A stretch of DNA of 6,153 bases from the NCBI GenBank assembly GCA_012516225.1, contig JAAYWX010000147.1, positions 1-6,153 on the forward strand, in the 5' to 3' direction. The translations under genes were made by a program, and so were the position numbers. This document shows, in pieces, positions 4,877 to 6,153 of the stretch; the first letter of the stretch is position 1; every line of letters starts with the position of its first letter. The stretch comes from Clostridiales bacterium (lineage in GTDB: Bacteria > Bacillota > Clostridia > Oscillospirales > Oscillospiraceae). A model generated the notes under the pieces. That model did not search any database. It was not told the DNA's origin and saw only the letters and a list, made by a program, of their open reading frames with translations.

Positions 4877-6153
4877 TCAGCATCTGCTTATGGGCAGCCG
4901 CACCGTAACACATACTCCGCCCCCTTCGGCATTCTCTATAATAAGGTCTCCACCGTGACGTGTGACAATCTCGTCACAGACGGCAAGTCCTATACCGCTT
5001 CCTCGTTCCTTAGAGCTTCCTTTATAAAATTTCTTTTTTACAAAAGGCAACTCGTTGGGAGGAATACCCGGCCCATGATCCCTGACTTTGATAACAATAT
5101 AGTCGTTTTGCTTTTCTATGCTTATTTCAATTACCTTGCCGTCTTTTCCGTATTTTGTTGCGTTGTCCAATATGTTAAGAAACACTTGGCGCAAACGCTC
5201 TGGGTCACCGGAAATTCTGGGAAGGGGCTGACGGCTTGGCATATACTCAATTTCCAGATTCTTTTGCCGCAGCAACTCGCTGTAGGCAAAAATGGAGTCT
5301 TCAAGCTCTGATTCGATATCAAACTGCTCTATATTAAGCGTAAATCTTCCATCTTGAATACGAGTAAACTCAAGAAGCTCTTCAACCATTTTAGTAAGCC
5401 TTGCAGCTTCTTTTGATATAATCATAACTCCTCTCTGCGAGTCGCCTTTGATTTCCGGGTCATACATAAGTGTTTCGCTCCACCCGGTAATTGCTGTAAG
5501 AGGAGTCCTAAGTTCATGGGAAACCGAAGATATAAACTCAGTCTGCATACGCTCGGCCTGACTAATTTTCATAGACATTTCGTTTATTGCGTCCGTCAGG
5601 TCACCTATTTCGTCATCATATTTTTTTTCGGCCTGTATGCCATAACTTCCCTCGGCAATCTTCCTTGCAAGAAGCGTCAGCCCGTGTATTGGCTCTGTTA
5701 TAGTTTTTATAAAATACGCGTTAGAAATCAAAACGATAGATACGACAAGCAATCCGATAACAAGCGCGGCTGCGGTAATCCTCAGTACTCTCCGATCCAC
5801 AAGTTTAAGACTTGTTACATATCTCATAACCCCGACGATTGACCCGTCGGCATATTTCATCGGCGCGGAAACGGACATAATGCGCTCTCCGGTAGCACCG
5901 CTTACCCCTTTCCAGCTGCTGATTCTTCCGCTTTTTAGTGCATTCTCTATATCAGGAGTTCCCGGGGATGCTCCTGCTGAAATTCCATAACTTGAAACTT
6001 CCACACGTCCTTTTGTATTTATGAATTGGATTTCGATAGAGTCCTTATCTTCGAAAGACTCGGTGTATCTATAGGCACTCTGGTAATATTCAAGGTAGCT
6101 TTTTGAAACATATGACGTAAAAAATTCAACCGCAGTCTTTGCTTTGTTTTCAA
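4877..6153 (-). CDS. Membrane sensor histidine kinase (5' end cut by window edge)
   Basis: Class I two-component sensor kinase that would autophosphorylate on His and pass phosphate to a response regulator not present here, probably encoded upstream outside the window. The frame stays open from the stop at 4877-4879 to the right edge: 424 residues are visible, and the first transmembrane helix and true start lie beyond. Numbering the visible fragment: residues 1-~120 are an extracytoplasmic sensor region resembling a single Cache/PAS-like fold (IEIQFINTKGRVEVSS, then ERIMSVSAPM and SIVGVMRYVTSL); TM helix about 124-147; HAMP about 148-199 (ITEPIHGLTLLARKIAEG, DEIGDLTDAINEM); HisKA with the phospho-acceptor His212 in SVSHELRTPLT; N box NILDNATKYG (326-335); G1 DHGPGIP (358-364); F box FVKKKFYKG (370-378); G2 GSGIGL (384-389). 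All catalytic motifs are intact. The style is PhoR/WalK-like, but the ligand is unknown. GTG at 6004 is in frame but internal to the sensor domain. Confidence 0.93.
   Translation of the reverse strand, partial: ENKAKTAVEFFTSYVSKSYLEYYQSAYRYTESFEDKDSIEIQFINTKGRVEVSSYGISAGASPGTPDIENALKSGRISSWKGVSGATGERIMSVSAPMKYADGSIVGVMRYVTSLKLVDRRVLRITAAALVIGLLVVSIVLISNAYFIKTITEPIHGLTLLARKIAEGSYGIQAEKKYDDEIGDLTDAINEMSMKISQAERMQTEFISSVSHELRTPLTAITGWSETLMYDPEIKGDSQRGVMIISKEAARLTKMVEELLEFTRIQDGRFTLNIEQFDIESELEDSIFAYSELLRQKNLEIEYMPSRQPLPRISGDPERLRQVFLNILDNATKYGKDGKVIEISIEKQNDYIVIKVRDHGPGIPPNELPFVKKKFYKGSSKERGSGIGLAVCDEIVTRHGGDLIIENAEGGGVCVTVRLPISRC

Noticed and set aside
4835..4885. Possible sigma-A promoter before the yqhQ-like gene (CTGACA, 18 bases, TAATGT)
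   Set aside because: The -35 match is fair but the -10 match is only three of six, and the -35 overlaps the kinase stop; not strong enough to annotate.
4874..5311. 145-codon open frame on the plus strand
   Set aside because: Antisense to the ATP-binding domain of the histidine kinase, with no family resemblance; a shadow frame.
5621..5628. Run of eight A (minus strand) in the kinase HAMP region as a phase-variation tract
   Set aside because: It encodes Glu-Lys-Lys in frame at a normal place, and eight bases is short for switching; the frame is intact here.
6002..6004. GTG as the start of the histidine kinase
   Set aside because: The same frame continues upstream without a stop for 49 more codons to the window edge with sensible sensor-domain sequence, so the GTG is an internal valine.

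Overview
This 6.15 kb window looks like chromosomal core sequence from a low-to-mid GC Firmicute, most likely a member of the Clostridia. The clues are the yqhQ-type (DUF1385) gene next to prmC, the Firmicute-style RecA, the long RecX and strong AGGAGG-like ribosome sites. Placement within the Clostridia (for example Oscillospiraceae/Ruminococcaceae) is only a guess from gene order and protein style.

All six genes lie on the minus strand, so transcription runs from the right edge to the left. In that order they are: a membrane sensor histidine kinase (5' end beyond the right edge); a YqhQ/DUF1385 membrane protein; prmC, the release-factor glutamine methyltransferase; recA; recX; and rimO, the ribosomal protein S12 methylthiotransferase (3' end beyond the left edge). 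The rimO reading frame covers positions 1157 to 1 without a stop. The histidine kinase frame is open from its stop at 4877 up to the right edge, so the GTG at 6004 is not its true start.

The gaps are short: 53, 35, 50, 5 and 42 bases. None holds a convincing rho-independent terminator, so the genes may be read as one transcript, with recA-recX tightly coupled. Functionally the row mixes signal sensing (kinase), homologous recombination and its modulator (RecA, RecX), and two enzymes that modify the translation machinery (PrmC on release factors, RimO on ribosomal protein S12).

I see no mobile element, CRISPR array, RNA gene or obviously new system. The points most worth a second look are substitutions in the RecA DNA-binding loops, the lack of a recognisable LexA box in front of recA, two small inverted repeats in the gaps around recA-recX, an extra cysteine beside the RimO radical-SAM motif, and prmC lying next to recA instead of prfA.
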